Shown here: piece after piece, positions 42,074-50,659 of the stretch
Numbering within the stretch: the first letter of the stretch is position 1
How the letters are laid out: each line of letters opens with the position of its first letter
Assembly: GCF_001078595.1 (NCBI RefSeq)
Contig: NZ_LFTY01000002.1
Span: 2,723,773-2,787,772, forward strand
Reading direction: 5' to 3'
DNA length: 64,000 nt
Source of the DNA: Candidatus Rhodobacter oscarellae
GTDB lineage: Bacteria; Pseudomonadota; Alphaproteobacteria; Rhodobacterales; Rhodobacteraceae
Program-made: the position numbers and the translations under genes
Notes under the pieces: generated by a model
Told to the model about the DNA's origin: nothing
Seen by the model: only the letters and a program-made list of their open reading frames with translations
Databases searched by the model: none

Positions 42074-43601
42074 GACGCCCCTCTTGCGCCTGCGCGGCGT
42101 GACCAAGGCCTACCCGGCTGTATTGGCCAATGATGCCGTCGACCTCGATGTGATGCCCGGCGAGATCCATGCGGTTCTGGGCGAAAACGGTGCCGGAAAA
42201 TCGACCCTGATGAAGATCATCTATGGCTCGGTGCGCCCTGATGCCGGGACTGTGGAATGGCGTGGCGAACAGGTGGACATCCAGTCGCCGCTGAAGGCGC
42301 GCGACCTTGGCATTGGCATGGTCTTCCAGCATTTTTCCTTGTTTGAAACCCTGACCGCCGCCGAGAACATATCCCTTGCCGTGCCCGGCACGATCGCCGA
42401 CTTGTCAACGCGCATTCGCGCGGCGTCTGCGCAGTTCGGGCTGGATGTGGAGCCTGACAGCCGCGTGCAGGCCATGACCGTGGGCGAGCGCCAACGGATC
42501 GAAATCCTGCGCTGCATTTTGCAGGAACCCAAGCTTATCATCATGGATGAGCCGACCTCGGTTCTCCCGCCCCAAGGCATCGCCAAATTGTTCGAAACCC
42601 TGCGCCGCCTGGCCAGCGAGGGGATCGGGATCATCTTCATTTCCCACAAGCTTGATGAGATCAAGGCTCTGTGTGACACGGCGACCGTTATGCGCGGCGG
42701 GCGCGTTGTCGGCGTGGTGGATGCCAAGGTTGAAGACGCCCGGAGCCTGACGCGGCTTATGATCGGGCGAGAAATCGCGGCCCCAAGCCACAGTGCCGAG
42801 CGCGGTGACGGGCACGCCGTCCTCGAAGTCGCCGGGTTAAACCATACGCCGCTAGACCCGTTTGCACCGGCGCTGAAAGATATCTCGCTAACTCTGCGCA
42901 GCGGACAGATCACCGGGATCGCAGGTGTGTCAGGCAATGGGCAGGACGCGCTGACCCGTGCGCTGGCGGGCGAGATCGTTCAAGGATCGCAAGACGCCGG
43001 AACGATTGTGCTGGAGGGCGCAGAACTGGGCGCTGATACGCCGGACCAGCGCCGGACCAAGGGGCTGCATTTTGTGCCCGAAGAGCGGCTTGGGCGCGGT
43101 GCGGTGCCCATTCATACCCTGTCTGAGAACACTGGTTTGACCACCCATCACGCCGGGCTTGTGAACTGGGGCATGGTCAAACTGGGCAAGCGGCGCGCCT
43201 TGGCGCAGGGCACCATTGAGGCGATGGACGTGCGCTGCGGCGGGCCGGATGCCACGGCCCAGAGCCTGTCGGGCGGGAACCTGCAAAAATTCATCGTCGG
43301 ACGCGAGCTGGCGTTGCGTCCCAAGGTGCTCATCGCGTCGCAGCCCACATGGGGCGTTGATGTCGGCGCGGCCGCCGCCATCCGCCAAAAACTGATCGAT
43401 CTGCGCGACGAAGGGGCCGCGATCTTGATCGTGTCCGAGGAGATCGAAGAGATCTTTGAGATCTGCGACACCATTCAAGTGATGTTCCGGGGCCAATTGT
43501 CGCCGCCTGTTCAGGCGCAAACGGCCTCGATTGATGATGTGGGCCTGGCGATGGCCGGCGATTTCGACGCCTTGGTTTTGAGGGAAGCCGCGCATGTCTA
43601 G
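42066..43601 (+). CDS. ABC transporter ATP-binding protein for a BMP-type (nucleoside/purine) importer
   Basis: This 511-aa protein has two ABC modules. The first is complete (Walker A GENGAGKSTL, Walker B LIIMDEPTSVL). The second has a degenerate Walker A (GVSGNGQDALTRAL), LSGGNLQKFIVGREL and the switch QPTWGVDVGAA. This asymmetric pattern is typical of the ATPases paired with BMP-family binding proteins, which import nucleosides or purines. The start overlaps the GST-like gene and the stop overlaps the permease, giving a tightly coupled operon. It would drive uptake of the substrate for the oxygenases upstream. Confidence 0.92.
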   Translation: MVETPLLRLRGVTKAYPAVLANDAVDLDVMPGEIHAVLGENGAGKSTLMKIIYGSVRPDAGTVEWRGEQVDIQSPLKARDLGIGMVFQHFSLFETLTAAENISLAVPGTIADLSTRIRAASAQFGLDVEPDSRVQAMTVGERQRIEILRCILQEPKLIIMDEPTSVLPPQGIAKLFETLRRLASEGIGIIFISHKLDEIKALCDTATVMRGGRVVGVVDAKVEDARSLTRLMIGREIAAPSHSAERGDGHAVLEVAGLNHTPLDPFAPALKDISLTLRSGQITGIAGVSGNGQDALTRALAGEIVQGSQDAGTIVLEGAELGADTPDQRRTKGLHFVPEERLGRGAVPIHTLSENTGLTTHHAGLVNWGMVKLGKRRALAQGTIEAMDVRCGGPDATAQSLSGGNLQKFIVGRELALRPKVLIASQPTWGVDVGAAAAIRQKLIDLRDEGAAILIVSEEIEEIFEICDTIQVMFRGQLSPPVQAQTASIDDVGLAMAGDFDALVLREAAHV

Positions 43602-44688
43602 GCTGGTGATCGAATCCCGTCCCGAAAGAACCGTCTGGGCCCCGATCCAGGTCAGTCTTTTGGCAGTCCTTCTCACCTGTCTGGGCGGATCGGTGCTGTT
43701 TATGATCTACGGGGTCCCGCCGCTTAAGGGCCTTGATGCGATATTCATTGACCCGCTGCGAACCAGCTATGGGGTTGGGGAAATCCTGCTTAAAATGGCG
43801 CCGCTGCTGTTGATCGCGCAGGGGCTGGCCATCGGGTTTCGCGCGCAGATCTGGAATATCGGGGCGGAGGGGCAGTTGATCGTGGGCGCGATTGCCGCCA
43901 CGGCGCTTGCGATCCAGTTCCAAGGGACCACGTCGCCGCTCTTGCTGCCCGCTATGATCATCGCCGGGATGATGGGCGGGATGGTCTGGGCCGGGATTGC
44001 GGCGTTACTGCGCGCGCAGTTCAATGCTAACGAGATCCTTGTCACCTTCATGCTGACCAGCGTGGCGCTGCAGCTGCTGTACTACCTTGTCGCGGGGCCC
44101 ATGCGTGACCCGTCGGGGTTCAATTTCCCGCAGTCGATCCGGTTCGACGCGGCGGCGAAATTCCCAATCTTGATTGAGGGCACCCGCGTGAATGCCTCGC
44201 TCTTCATCGGGCTGGTGGCCTCGCTGATCGCGGTGATCTTCGTGCAGCGATCCCTTGTCAGCTACAAAATGTCTGTGGGCGGCATTGCCCCCGCGGCGGC
44301 CACCTATGCTGGCTATTCCTCAAAGAAGGCCATCTGGTTGGCCTTGCTGATCTCTGGTGGGGCGGCAGGCATGGCGGGCGTGGGGGAGGTCTCGGGGCCG
44401 TTGGGCATGTTGCAGCGCAATATCTCACCCGGTTACGGCTATGCGGGCATCATTGTTGCGGTGCTGGGCGGGCTGCATCCAATAGGGATCATCTTTGCAT
44501 CCGCCTTGATGGCGTTGGTCTATGTCGGCGGCGATTTCGCGCTGTTGTCATTGGGAGTGCCCAATGCCGTCACCGGCATCTTCCAAGGTATGCTCCTGAC
44601 CTTCTATCTGGCGTGTTCCTTCCTGCTGACGTCGCGCATCCGTTGGATCAAACCGGATGCTCTGAAACAGGAGGCTCCGGCTGACTGA
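43594..44688 (+). CDS. BMP-type ABC importer permease 1
   Basis: This 364-aa polytopic protein belongs to the BPD_transp_2 family. It has GEILLKMAPLLLIAQGLAIGFRAQIWNIGAEGQ in the early helices and the late GYGYAGIIVAVLGGLHPIGIIFAS region, matching the larger permease of nucleoside importers. The N terminus has an extra membrane helix near residues 13-35. The start overlaps the ATPase stop by eight bases, and the stop overlaps the next permease by one. Confidence 0.92.
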   Translation: MSRLVIESRPERTVWAPIQVSLLAVLLTCLGGSVLFMIYGVPPLKGLDAIFIDPLRTSYGVGEILLKMAPLLLIAQGLAIGFRAQIWNIGAEGQLIVGAIAATALAIQFQGTTSPLLLPAMIIAGMMGGMVWAGIAALLRAQFNANEILVTFMLTSVALQLLYYLVAGPMRDPSGFNFPQSIRFDAAAKFPILIEGTRVNASLFIGLVASLIAVIFVQRSLVSYKMSVGGIAPAAATYAGYSSKKAIWLALLISGGAAGMAGVGEVSGPLGMLQRNISPGYGYAGIIVAVLGGLHPIGIIFASALMALVYVGGDFALLSLGVPNAVTGIFQGMLLTFYLACSFLLTSRIRWIKPDALKQEAPAD

Positions 44689-45605
44689 TGGATGTTTTGG
44701 TCTTCATAGTGAGTGGCACCTTGGCCGCGGCAACGGCATTGATCTTTGCCGCAATGGGCGAGCTTGTCGCTGAGAAATCTGGTGTGCTGAACCTTGGCAT
44801 CGAAGGGATGATGGCGACGGGGGCCGCGATGGGCTTTGTCGCCGTGTCGCTGTCGGGGTCCTACACGGTCGGCTTCGTGGCCGCGGCGGTCTTGGGCTGC
44901 CTGCTGTCGCTGGTCCATGCGGTTCTGACGCTGGTGTTTCGCGCCGATCAAACCGCGTCGGGGCTGGCAATTGGCATCCTTGGCCTTGGCCTGTCGTCGG
45001 CGATTGGCAAGAGCTACGAGGGTCGCACCGTCGCGGGGCTTCCCGAGCTTAATCTAGGACCCCTGTCGGATATCCCCGTCATCGGCGAGATGTTTTTTCA
45101 GCAAGACATCATGGTCTATCTGTCGATCGCTCTGATCTTTGCCACCTGGTATGTGCTGACAAGAACCAAGCTTGGGCTGGTGATCCGTGCCATCGGCGAA
45201 AGCCCCGAGAACGCCCATGCGCTTGGGCTGAAGGTCCGCCTGATCCGCGCGGGCTGCGTCGGCTTTGGTGGCGCGATGGCAGGCATTGGCGGCGCCTATA
45301 TGTCCACCGCCTATACGCCGCTTTGGGCCGAAGGGATGATCGCCGGTCGCGGTTGGATCGTTGTGGCGCTGACGGTGTTTGGCACATGGATTGTGCCGCG
45401 TGTGGCCTTTGGAGCGTATCTCTTTGGGTCGATGTCGCTGCTAGAGCTGTCGATCCAAGCCTTTGGTTGGAACATCCCAAGCCAAGCGATGTCCGTCCTG
45501 CCCTATGTCGTAACGATCATCATGCTTGCGGTGATTTCCCGAAATCTCGCTTTCATTCGCCTAAACAGCCCTGCCAGTCTCGGTGCGGTGCTAAAAATCT
45601 CCTAA
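44688..45605 (+). CDS. BMP-type ABC importer permease 2
   Basis: This 305-aa permease has the conserved ATALIFAAMGELVAEKSGVLN and NLGIEGMMATGAAMGF start typical of the second nucleoside-importer permease. A GLVIRAIGESPENAHALGL cytoplasmic loop would contact the ATPase. It forms a heterodimeric channel with permease 1. The binding-protein gene follows after 27 bases. Confidence 0.92.
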   Translation: MDVLVFIVSGTLAAATALIFAAMGELVAEKSGVLNLGIEGMMATGAAMGFVAVSLSGSYTVGFVAAAVLGCLLSLVHAVLTLVFRADQTASGLAIGILGLGLSSAIGKSYEGRTVAGLPELNLGPLSDIPVIGEMFFQQDIMVYLSIALIFATWYVLTRTKLGLVIRAIGESPENAHALGLKVRLIRAGCVGFGGAMAGIGGAYMSTAYTPLWAEGMIAGRGWIVVALTVFGTWIVPRVAFGAYLFGSMSLLELSIQAFGWNIPSQAMSVLPYVVTIIMLAVISRNLAFIRLNSPASLGAVLKIS

Positions 45606-45632
45606 ATACAACAGCCTTAAATGAGGACCCAA

Positions 45633-46706
45633 ATGCAAAGAAGAAAGATACTCCTAAGCTTGGCGGCGGCTGCGACGCTCGCTTTGCCTGCGGCGGCCGA
45701 CGACCCGATGAAGATCGGTTTCGTCTACCCGTCACCGATCGCGGATGTCGGTTGGTCGGCTGAGCTGAATGCCGGCCGCCTGGCCATCGAAGAGGCCTTT
45801 GGCGATAAGGTTGAGACCTTCTTTGTCGAGAACGTCCCCGAAGGCCCGGATGCGGCGCGCATCATCAACCAGATGGCCGCGCAAGGGGCCGACATGATCA
45901 TGCTGGGCTCGTTTGGCTATATGAACGACGGCATTTCCTTGGCCGAAAGACGCCCTGATCTGACGTTTATCCATGCCTCGGGTTACCAGCTGGCCGACAA
46001 TTTCAGCAACTTCCAAAGCCGCAACTACGAGACCTCTTACCTAGTGGGAATGGCGGCTGCGGATGTGACGGAATCCAACACCGTTGGTATCGTCGCCGCC
46101 TTTGCGATCCCGGAGGTCGTGGGCATGATCAACGGCTTCACGCTTGGCCTGCAGGCTGTGAAGCCTGATGTGACCGTCAAGGTCGTCTGGCTGAACTCTT
46201 GGTTCGATCCGCCCAAGGCTCAGGAGAGTGCGCGTGCGCTGATCGCACAGGACGCGGACGTGGTCTATTCGCTGTACCAAGACACGCCGTCCGTTGTGAC
46301 CGTGGCCGAGGAAGAAGGCGTTTGGGTCATCAACACCTCCTCGGACATGAAGGAATACGCGCCCAATTGGCTGCTGGCCTCGCAGATTGCGGATTGGTCA
46401 AACTATTTCGTCGCAAGCGCGCAGGCGACCATGGATGGCACGTTCCAAGGCGAAGCGTTCTGGGGCGGTTATGTCGATGACACCGTCGATGTCAAAAGCT
46501 GGTCTTCGTCGATCTCTGCCGAGACCATGACGATGATCGAGAGTGCTGAGGCCGCGATGCGTGCTGGTGAGTTCCATCCGCTGACGGGTCCGATCATGGA
46601 TCAAGACGGCACGGAGCGCCTCGCGGCGGGAGAGGTCATCGACGATGCGTCAATGTCCGGCATCAACTGGCTGGTGGCGGGCGTGGAAACCCGCATTCCA
46701 CAATAG
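45633..46706 (+). CDS. BMP-family periplasmic binding protein (purine/nucleoside type)
   Basis: This 357-aa protein has a signal peptide (MQRRKILLSLAAAATLALPA, cleavage after AAA). The BMP/PnrA fold shows KIGFVYPSPIADVGWSAELN, the ADMIMLGSFGYMND segment and FAIPEVVGMINGFTLGLQAV. BMP-type proteins bind nucleosides or purine bases. GAGGACC supports the ATG at 45633 over the in-frame ATG at 45621. Unusually, the binding-protein gene is last among the transporter genes. A guanine deaminase follows at once, supporting a purine ligand. Confidence 0.9.
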   Translation: MQRRKILLSLAAAATLALPAAADDPMKIGFVYPSPIADVGWSAELNAGRLAIEEAFGDKVETFFVENVPEGPDAARIINQMAAQGADMIMLGSFGYMNDGISLAERRPDLTFIHASGYQLADNFSNFQSRNYETSYLVGMAAADVTESNTVGIVAAFAIPEVVGMINGFTLGLQAVKPDVTVKVVWLNSWFDPPKAQESARALIAQDADVVYSLYQDTPSVVTVAEEEGVWVINTSSDMKEYAPNWLLASQIADWSNYFVASAQATMDGTFQGEAFWGGYVDDTVDVKSWSSSISAETMTMIESAEAAMRAGEFHPLTGPIMDQDGTERLAAGEVIDDASMSGINWLVAGVETRIPQ

Positions 46707-46708
46707 CT

Positions 46709-48025
46709 TTGCCTGACATCGTGTCCCAGTATCGGGCCGACCTTTTGCACAGCCCCGAAAGGGGCCAGATCGAGCGCATCCCCGATGCGCTCGTTTCTGT
46801 CGATGGCGACGGGATGATTACCTCTGTCGCGCAATACAGCGCGGCCAAAACGACCCCTGATACGATCGACCTGCGCGGGCAAGGGGTCTTGATCCCTGGG
46901 CTGGTGGATCTTCACATCCACGCGCCGCAGTTCCCGCAACTTGGCATGGCGCTTGATGTGCCGCTGGAAGACTGGCTCTTGCGGTACACCTTTCCGCTGG
47001 AGGCACGTTACGCGGACCTAGATTTTGCGACGGAAGTCTATGGTGCGATGGTCCGCCGCCTGCTGGCGGGCGGGACGACGACCGCGGTTTACTTCGCGAC
47101 CATCCACGCCGCCTCCAGCCTGCGGCTGGCAGAGATCTGTGTTGAACTAGGACAGCGCGCCTTGGTCGGGCGGGTCGCGATGGATGACCCTGAAAGCTGC
47201 CCCGAATACTACCGCGATGCCGATGCAAAAACGGCCATCAAAGACACCGCCGATTTTATCACCGCTGTTCGGGCGATCCCCAACAACACTCTGGTCGAGG
47301 CCACGGTCACGCCGCGTTTTATTCCCGCCTGCAGTGACGAAGCGCTGGCAGGTTTGGGGCAATTGGCCGCCGAAATGAATGCGCCGATCCAGACCCATTG
47401 CTCTGAAAGTGATTGGGAGCACCACTTTGTCCATGCTCGGTGCGGGATGTCGGATACCTTTGCTCTCGACAGCTTTGGCCTGCTGACCCGGCGCACGGTC
47501 TTGGCCCATGCGGGCTTTATCGATGACGACGACATGGATTTGATCCGCGCGCGGGGGGCGGGGATCGCCCATTGCCCCCTGTCGAACACCTATTTTGCCA
47601 ATGCGGCGTTCCCGCTGCGGCATGCCTTGGAGAAGTCGGTGCGGGTCGGGCTTGGCACTGACATCTCCGGCGGGCCGAGCGCGTTCCTGCTCGACAACGC
47701 CCGGGCGGCCGTTGCCACGTCGCGCATGCTGGAGACCGGAACCGATCCGTCCAAAGAACAGCACAGTCGCGGCGTCCCGGAAAGCCGCATCGATTTCCGC
47801 GGCGCGTTTTGGCTTGCGACCATGGGCGGCGCCGATGTTTTGGACCTGCCAGTTGGGCTATTTGCGGCAGGCCGTCACTTCGATGCGGTGCTGGTCGATC
47901 TACCGGACACGGATCTTGTGCCGCTCTCGGACGAAGACCTTCTGCAAGCCATAGTCATGCGCGCAACACCGGCTGACCTCAAGGCGACATGGGTCGCGGG
48001 CCGCCGCGTCTGTGACGATCAATAG
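46709..48025 (+). CDS. guaD: guanine deaminase (amidohydrolase family)
   Basis: This 438-aa zinc amidohydrolase has PGLVDLHIHAPQFPQLG (metal HxH), ATVTPRFIPACSDEAL, QTHCSESDWEH, VLAHAGF, the HCPLSNTYF motif and GTDISGGPS. The PQFPQ and TPRF motifs distinguish guanine deaminase from related chlorohydrolases and 8-oxoguanine deaminases. It would convert guanine, or a demethylated guanine, to xanthine and ammonia. It starts two bases after the binding-protein stop at a TTG (46709), with GTG 46721 as an alternative. Neither start has a clear ribosome-binding site, so translation may be coupled. Confidence 0.85.
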   Translation: MPDIVSQYRADLLHSPERGQIERIPDALVSVDGDGMITSVAQYSAAKTTPDTIDLRGQGVLIPGLVDLHIHAPQFPQLGMALDVPLEDWLLRYTFPLEARYADLDFATEVYGAMVRRLLAGGTTTAVYFATIHAASSLRLAEICVELGQRALVGRVAMDDPESCPEYYRDADAKTAIKDTADFITAVRAIPNNTLVEATVTPRFIPACSDEALAGLGQLAAEMNAPIQTHCSESDWEHHFVHARCGMSDTFALDSFGLLTRRTVLAHAGFIDDDDMDLIRARGAGIAHCPLSNTYFANAAFPLRHALEKSVRVGLGTDISGGPSAFLLDNARAAVATSRMLETGTDPSKEQHSRGVPESRIDFRGAFWLATMGGADVLDLPVGLFAAGRHFDAVLVDLPDTDLVPLSDEDLLQAIVMRATPADLKATWVAGRRVCDDQ

Positions 48026-48375
48026 CGATCTGATCAAGGCTTCTCCATTTTGGAGACCGGCCATGACCAGCGGCTGCCACAAGGCGAATGAAAGCGGACA
48101 TCCGTGCCGTTGCTGCAAAGGTCCACGTCTCTAATCGGGCGTTTGGGTCAAATTCATTTCATGGTTTCGTTCCCGTGTTGTTGGGGTCTTCGTCTCTCAT
48201 CCGGGTCACGCCTCTCTTCGCAGTCACTGTGGACCCGGTTCGGTTGAAAACCCATCCTGGAATAGCCCCCTGAAAGTGGTCCACCCACTGGGATAGAAGT
48301 ATCCCGATTTCAGGAGGACCAGAGAATGGCTGGAAAACGAGAGAGTTCGAGGCGTTCCGCCACTGGTTCGAGGAA

Positions 48376-48642
48376 TGCCGAAGAACGGAAGATATCGTAA
48401 CGAAGCTGCGTCAGATTGAGGTGTTGCAGGGGCAAGGCATGTCGATTGCAGATGCCGTTCGTCAGGTCGGGACGACGCAGCAGACCTATTATCGATGGCG
48501 CAAATTGTACGGTGGGATGGGCCGGGCGCAATTGAAACGTCTCAAGGAACTGGAAAAAGAAAACCAGCATCTTAGGCGGGCAGTGTCTGACTTGACCCTC
48601 GACAAGCTGATCCTGACTGAGGCCGCACGGGGAAACTACTAA
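48376..48642 (+). pseudogene. IS3-family transposase orfA (start lost or frameshifted)
   Basis: The frame reads RRTEDIVTKLRQIEVLQGQG, then the helix-turn-helix (ADAVRQVGTTQQTYYRWRKLYGG) and the leucine-zipper region (KRLKELEKENQHLRRAVSDL), ending LTEAARGNY. The likely original start, ATG CCG AAG at 48375, is one base out of frame with the rest. That indicates an indel near 48385. The first in-frame alternative starts are GTG 48421 and ATG 48439. Confidence 0.75.
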
Positions 48643-49491
48643 GCCCTTCACGTCGCCGCCGGTGCATTGATCATGTGCGGCAGACGCTTGGCGTATCCGA
48701 GCGCCGCGCCTGCCGCACATTGGGACAGCACCGCTCGACCCAACGCAAGGTTCCAACTGGCCGGTCCGATGAGGAGCTGTTGACCGAGGATATCATCGAG
48801 CTTGCCCGAAAGTTTGGGCGGTACGGGTATCGCATGGTCACTGGCTTGCTCAACAACTCGGGCTGGTATGTGAACCACAAACGGGTTGAACGGATATGGC
48901 GACGTGAGGGGCTGAAGGTCCCGCAAAAACAGACAAGGAAGGGGCGGCTCTGGCTGAACGACGGTTCCTGTGTGCGGCTTCGGCCAGAACGACCGAACCA
49001 CGTCTGGTCCTATGACTTCGTTCAGGACCGGACCCATGACGGGCGTGCGTATCGCACACTCAACATCATCGACGAGTTCACCAAGGAGGCTCTCATGATC
49101 CGTGTCGATCGCAAGCTCAATTCCATTGATGTCGTGGATGCCCTGACAGACCTGTTCATCTTGCGCGGACCGCCCGAGTTTATCAGGTCGGACAACGGAC
49201 CCGAATTCATCGCCCTGAAGGTCAGGGAATGGATCGGAGCGGTCGGTGCGAAGACGGCCTATATTGAGCCTGGATCACCCTGGGAGAACGGCTACTGCGA
49301 AAGCTTCAATGCCAGGTTCCGCGATGAGCTGCTCAATGGCGAAATCTTCTACTCGCTCAGAGAAGCTCAGATCCTGATCGAACCAATGGCGCATCCACTA
49401 CAACACCATCAGGCCACACCGCGCCCTGGGATACCGACCGCCCGCGCCAGAAAGCCTCGTCCCGATAGACCAGAGGCCCATCATGCACTAA
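48642..49491 (+). pseudogene. IS3-family transposase orfB, frameshifted
   Basis: The DDE integrase core is recognisable: first Asp in WSYDFVQDRTHDG, second in IRSDNGPEF, and Glu in SPWENGYCESFNARFRDE. At about 49383 an extra C in GAACCAATGG shifts the frame. The expected C-terminal QWRIHYNTIRPHRALGYRPP continues in the +1 frame to a TAA at 49489-49491. Without the indel the protein would have the normal IS3 orfB length. Read without correction, the frame would run to 49694. Confidence 0.85.
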
Positions 49492-49515
49492 CAATTGACC
49501 CGGACCACCCGATGG

Positions 49516-50302
49516 CGGCTCTCCAAATTCGACCTCCGATGTATGCCGCGGCCTGCATGGATGGCTGGGTTTTTTTGCTGCGCGGCGGTACCTTGATCTC
49601 CCTCATGCTGAATTTTTCGTTCTGTGAGCGCGCGCAGCGAGGGACCAAGACTTCTGCTGTGGGCTCAGAACAGCCATTGCGACGGGTCCCTTAAAGACCA
49701 AATCGGAAGCGAAAGAGGCCGCCCGCACAAACGGGGTCTTTGGCTTTCGAAACGATATCCGCCGAGCCGTCTGCCTTGGGCGCCTCGATCGGGCTCGGCC
49801 CTGGACCCCAAAGACCGAAAAGCGTCCTTATCGACGACACTCAGGAACCTTTTTGCGGGGGACATAACATCTGGCCGGTCCAGCGGCGCGGCGGGCATTT
49901 CCGAGGGGTTAACCCTGCGCGCGGTGGTTCCGGGGGTGGGGCCGCTCATCGGTGGGTTAACGCCTTATTTTGTTGAGGAATCGCCGGTCGGCAAAGCGTC
50001 GGCAAAACGTCGGCCTTGCGTATGGCACCTTGTCGGGCAAACCGGTGGATTAACGCAGCGCGCGGTGGGTTTGGGGTTTGTTTGGGATCTGAGGGGGGAG
50101 GCGTGGGTTCGCGCAGCTTACGTTTGCTGGAGGATGTTTGGGTACGGCTATTAAGGGTGGTGGGCACATTGCCCACCCTACGCTTGCTTAGATGGCCGCT
50201 CTGCGGACGAAGCGGACTTTGGCAAAGGTGAATGGAATCTCTGGCTTGGGGCATCGTTCGGCTTAAATTGCCTTTTGTCTACTCGCCTTGAGCTGTCCTA
50301 CA
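49516..50302. other. gene-poor region beyond the IS element
   Basis: No frame here has the look of a real gene. The segment holds several GGTTAAC or GGGTTAA motifs, a copy of the 11-bp phased repeat (annotated separately), and GC-rich sequence. It forms the junction between the island-like purine segment and the following genes. Confidence 0.5.
49950..50070 (+). repeat. intergenic repeat with 11-bp phased GTCGGC units, copy 2
   Basis: GTCGGC starts at 49987, 49998 and 50009, again 11 bases apart. It is preceded by GGGTTAACGCCTTATTT and followed by GTCGGGCAAACC, GGATTAACGCAGCGC and GCGGTGGGT. The same order is seen at 19.92-20.04 kb. The region is non-coding. Confidence 0.7.
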
Positions 50303-50659
50303 CTACTGCAGTTTCTCCAAGAGCTCTAACGGATCGACTTCCAAACCTGCCAGATCAGCATTCCAGTTGGGCCCGGTAAGTCCATTTTGCTCCGACAGAA
50401 AGGGGATAGTTCTCTCTAGAAAGTTCTTCAGCGATACTTCCTCAACGTCAGTATTAAACGCAAACTTGGGCTGCGCTCTTACGGCATATGCGCGATCAGA
50501 CCAGACGGGTACAACGAATGTATCCATATCGTCATTTGATGCGCACGTGACGGGCAAGTCTCTATCCGTTTCAACAACAAGCCAAACTGACTTACTCTCT
50601 AACACCCTTTGAACAAAACGGTGGTATGCCGCGATACTATCTGCGCTGTTGATAATCAT
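50303..50659 (-). CDS. DUF2750 domain-containing protein
   Basis: This 118-aa protein has the layout of DUF2750: a helical N terminus (SADSIAAYHRFVQRVLESKSVWLVV), a VVPVWSDRAYAVRAQP strand-loop, and VSLKNFLERTIPFLSE. The C terminus LEVDPLELLEKL closes the domain. The function is unknown. The longer frame to 50731 adds residues outside the domain, so I prefer ATG 50659, although no strong ribosome-binding site is seen at either. The gene is notably AT-richer than its neighbours, suggesting acquisition. Confidence 0.65.
   Translation of the reverse strand: MIINSADSIAAYHRFVQRVLESKSVWLVVETDRDLPVTCASNDDMDTFVVPVWSDRAYAVRAQPKFAFNTDVEEVSLKNFLERTIPFLSEQNGLTGPNWNADLAGLEVDPLELLEKLQ

Larger units (their letters stand above)
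48271..49515 (+). mobile_element. IS3-family insertion sequence, decayed
   Basis: The element encodes an orfA/orfB pair in the usual -1 relation and has imperfect terminal repeats sharing GTGGTCC. The left end reads TGAAAGTGGTCCACCC at 48271, and the right end lies near 49495-49515. Both ORFs appear damaged, so the element is probably immobile without help. It starts 245 non-coding bases after guanine deaminase. The ends are approximate because no target duplication could be recognised. Confidence 0.8.

Noticed and set aside
49516-50302. Several 70-176 codon frames after the IS element
   Set aside because: They overlap each other and the repeat sequence, have shadow-like composition and lack start signals.
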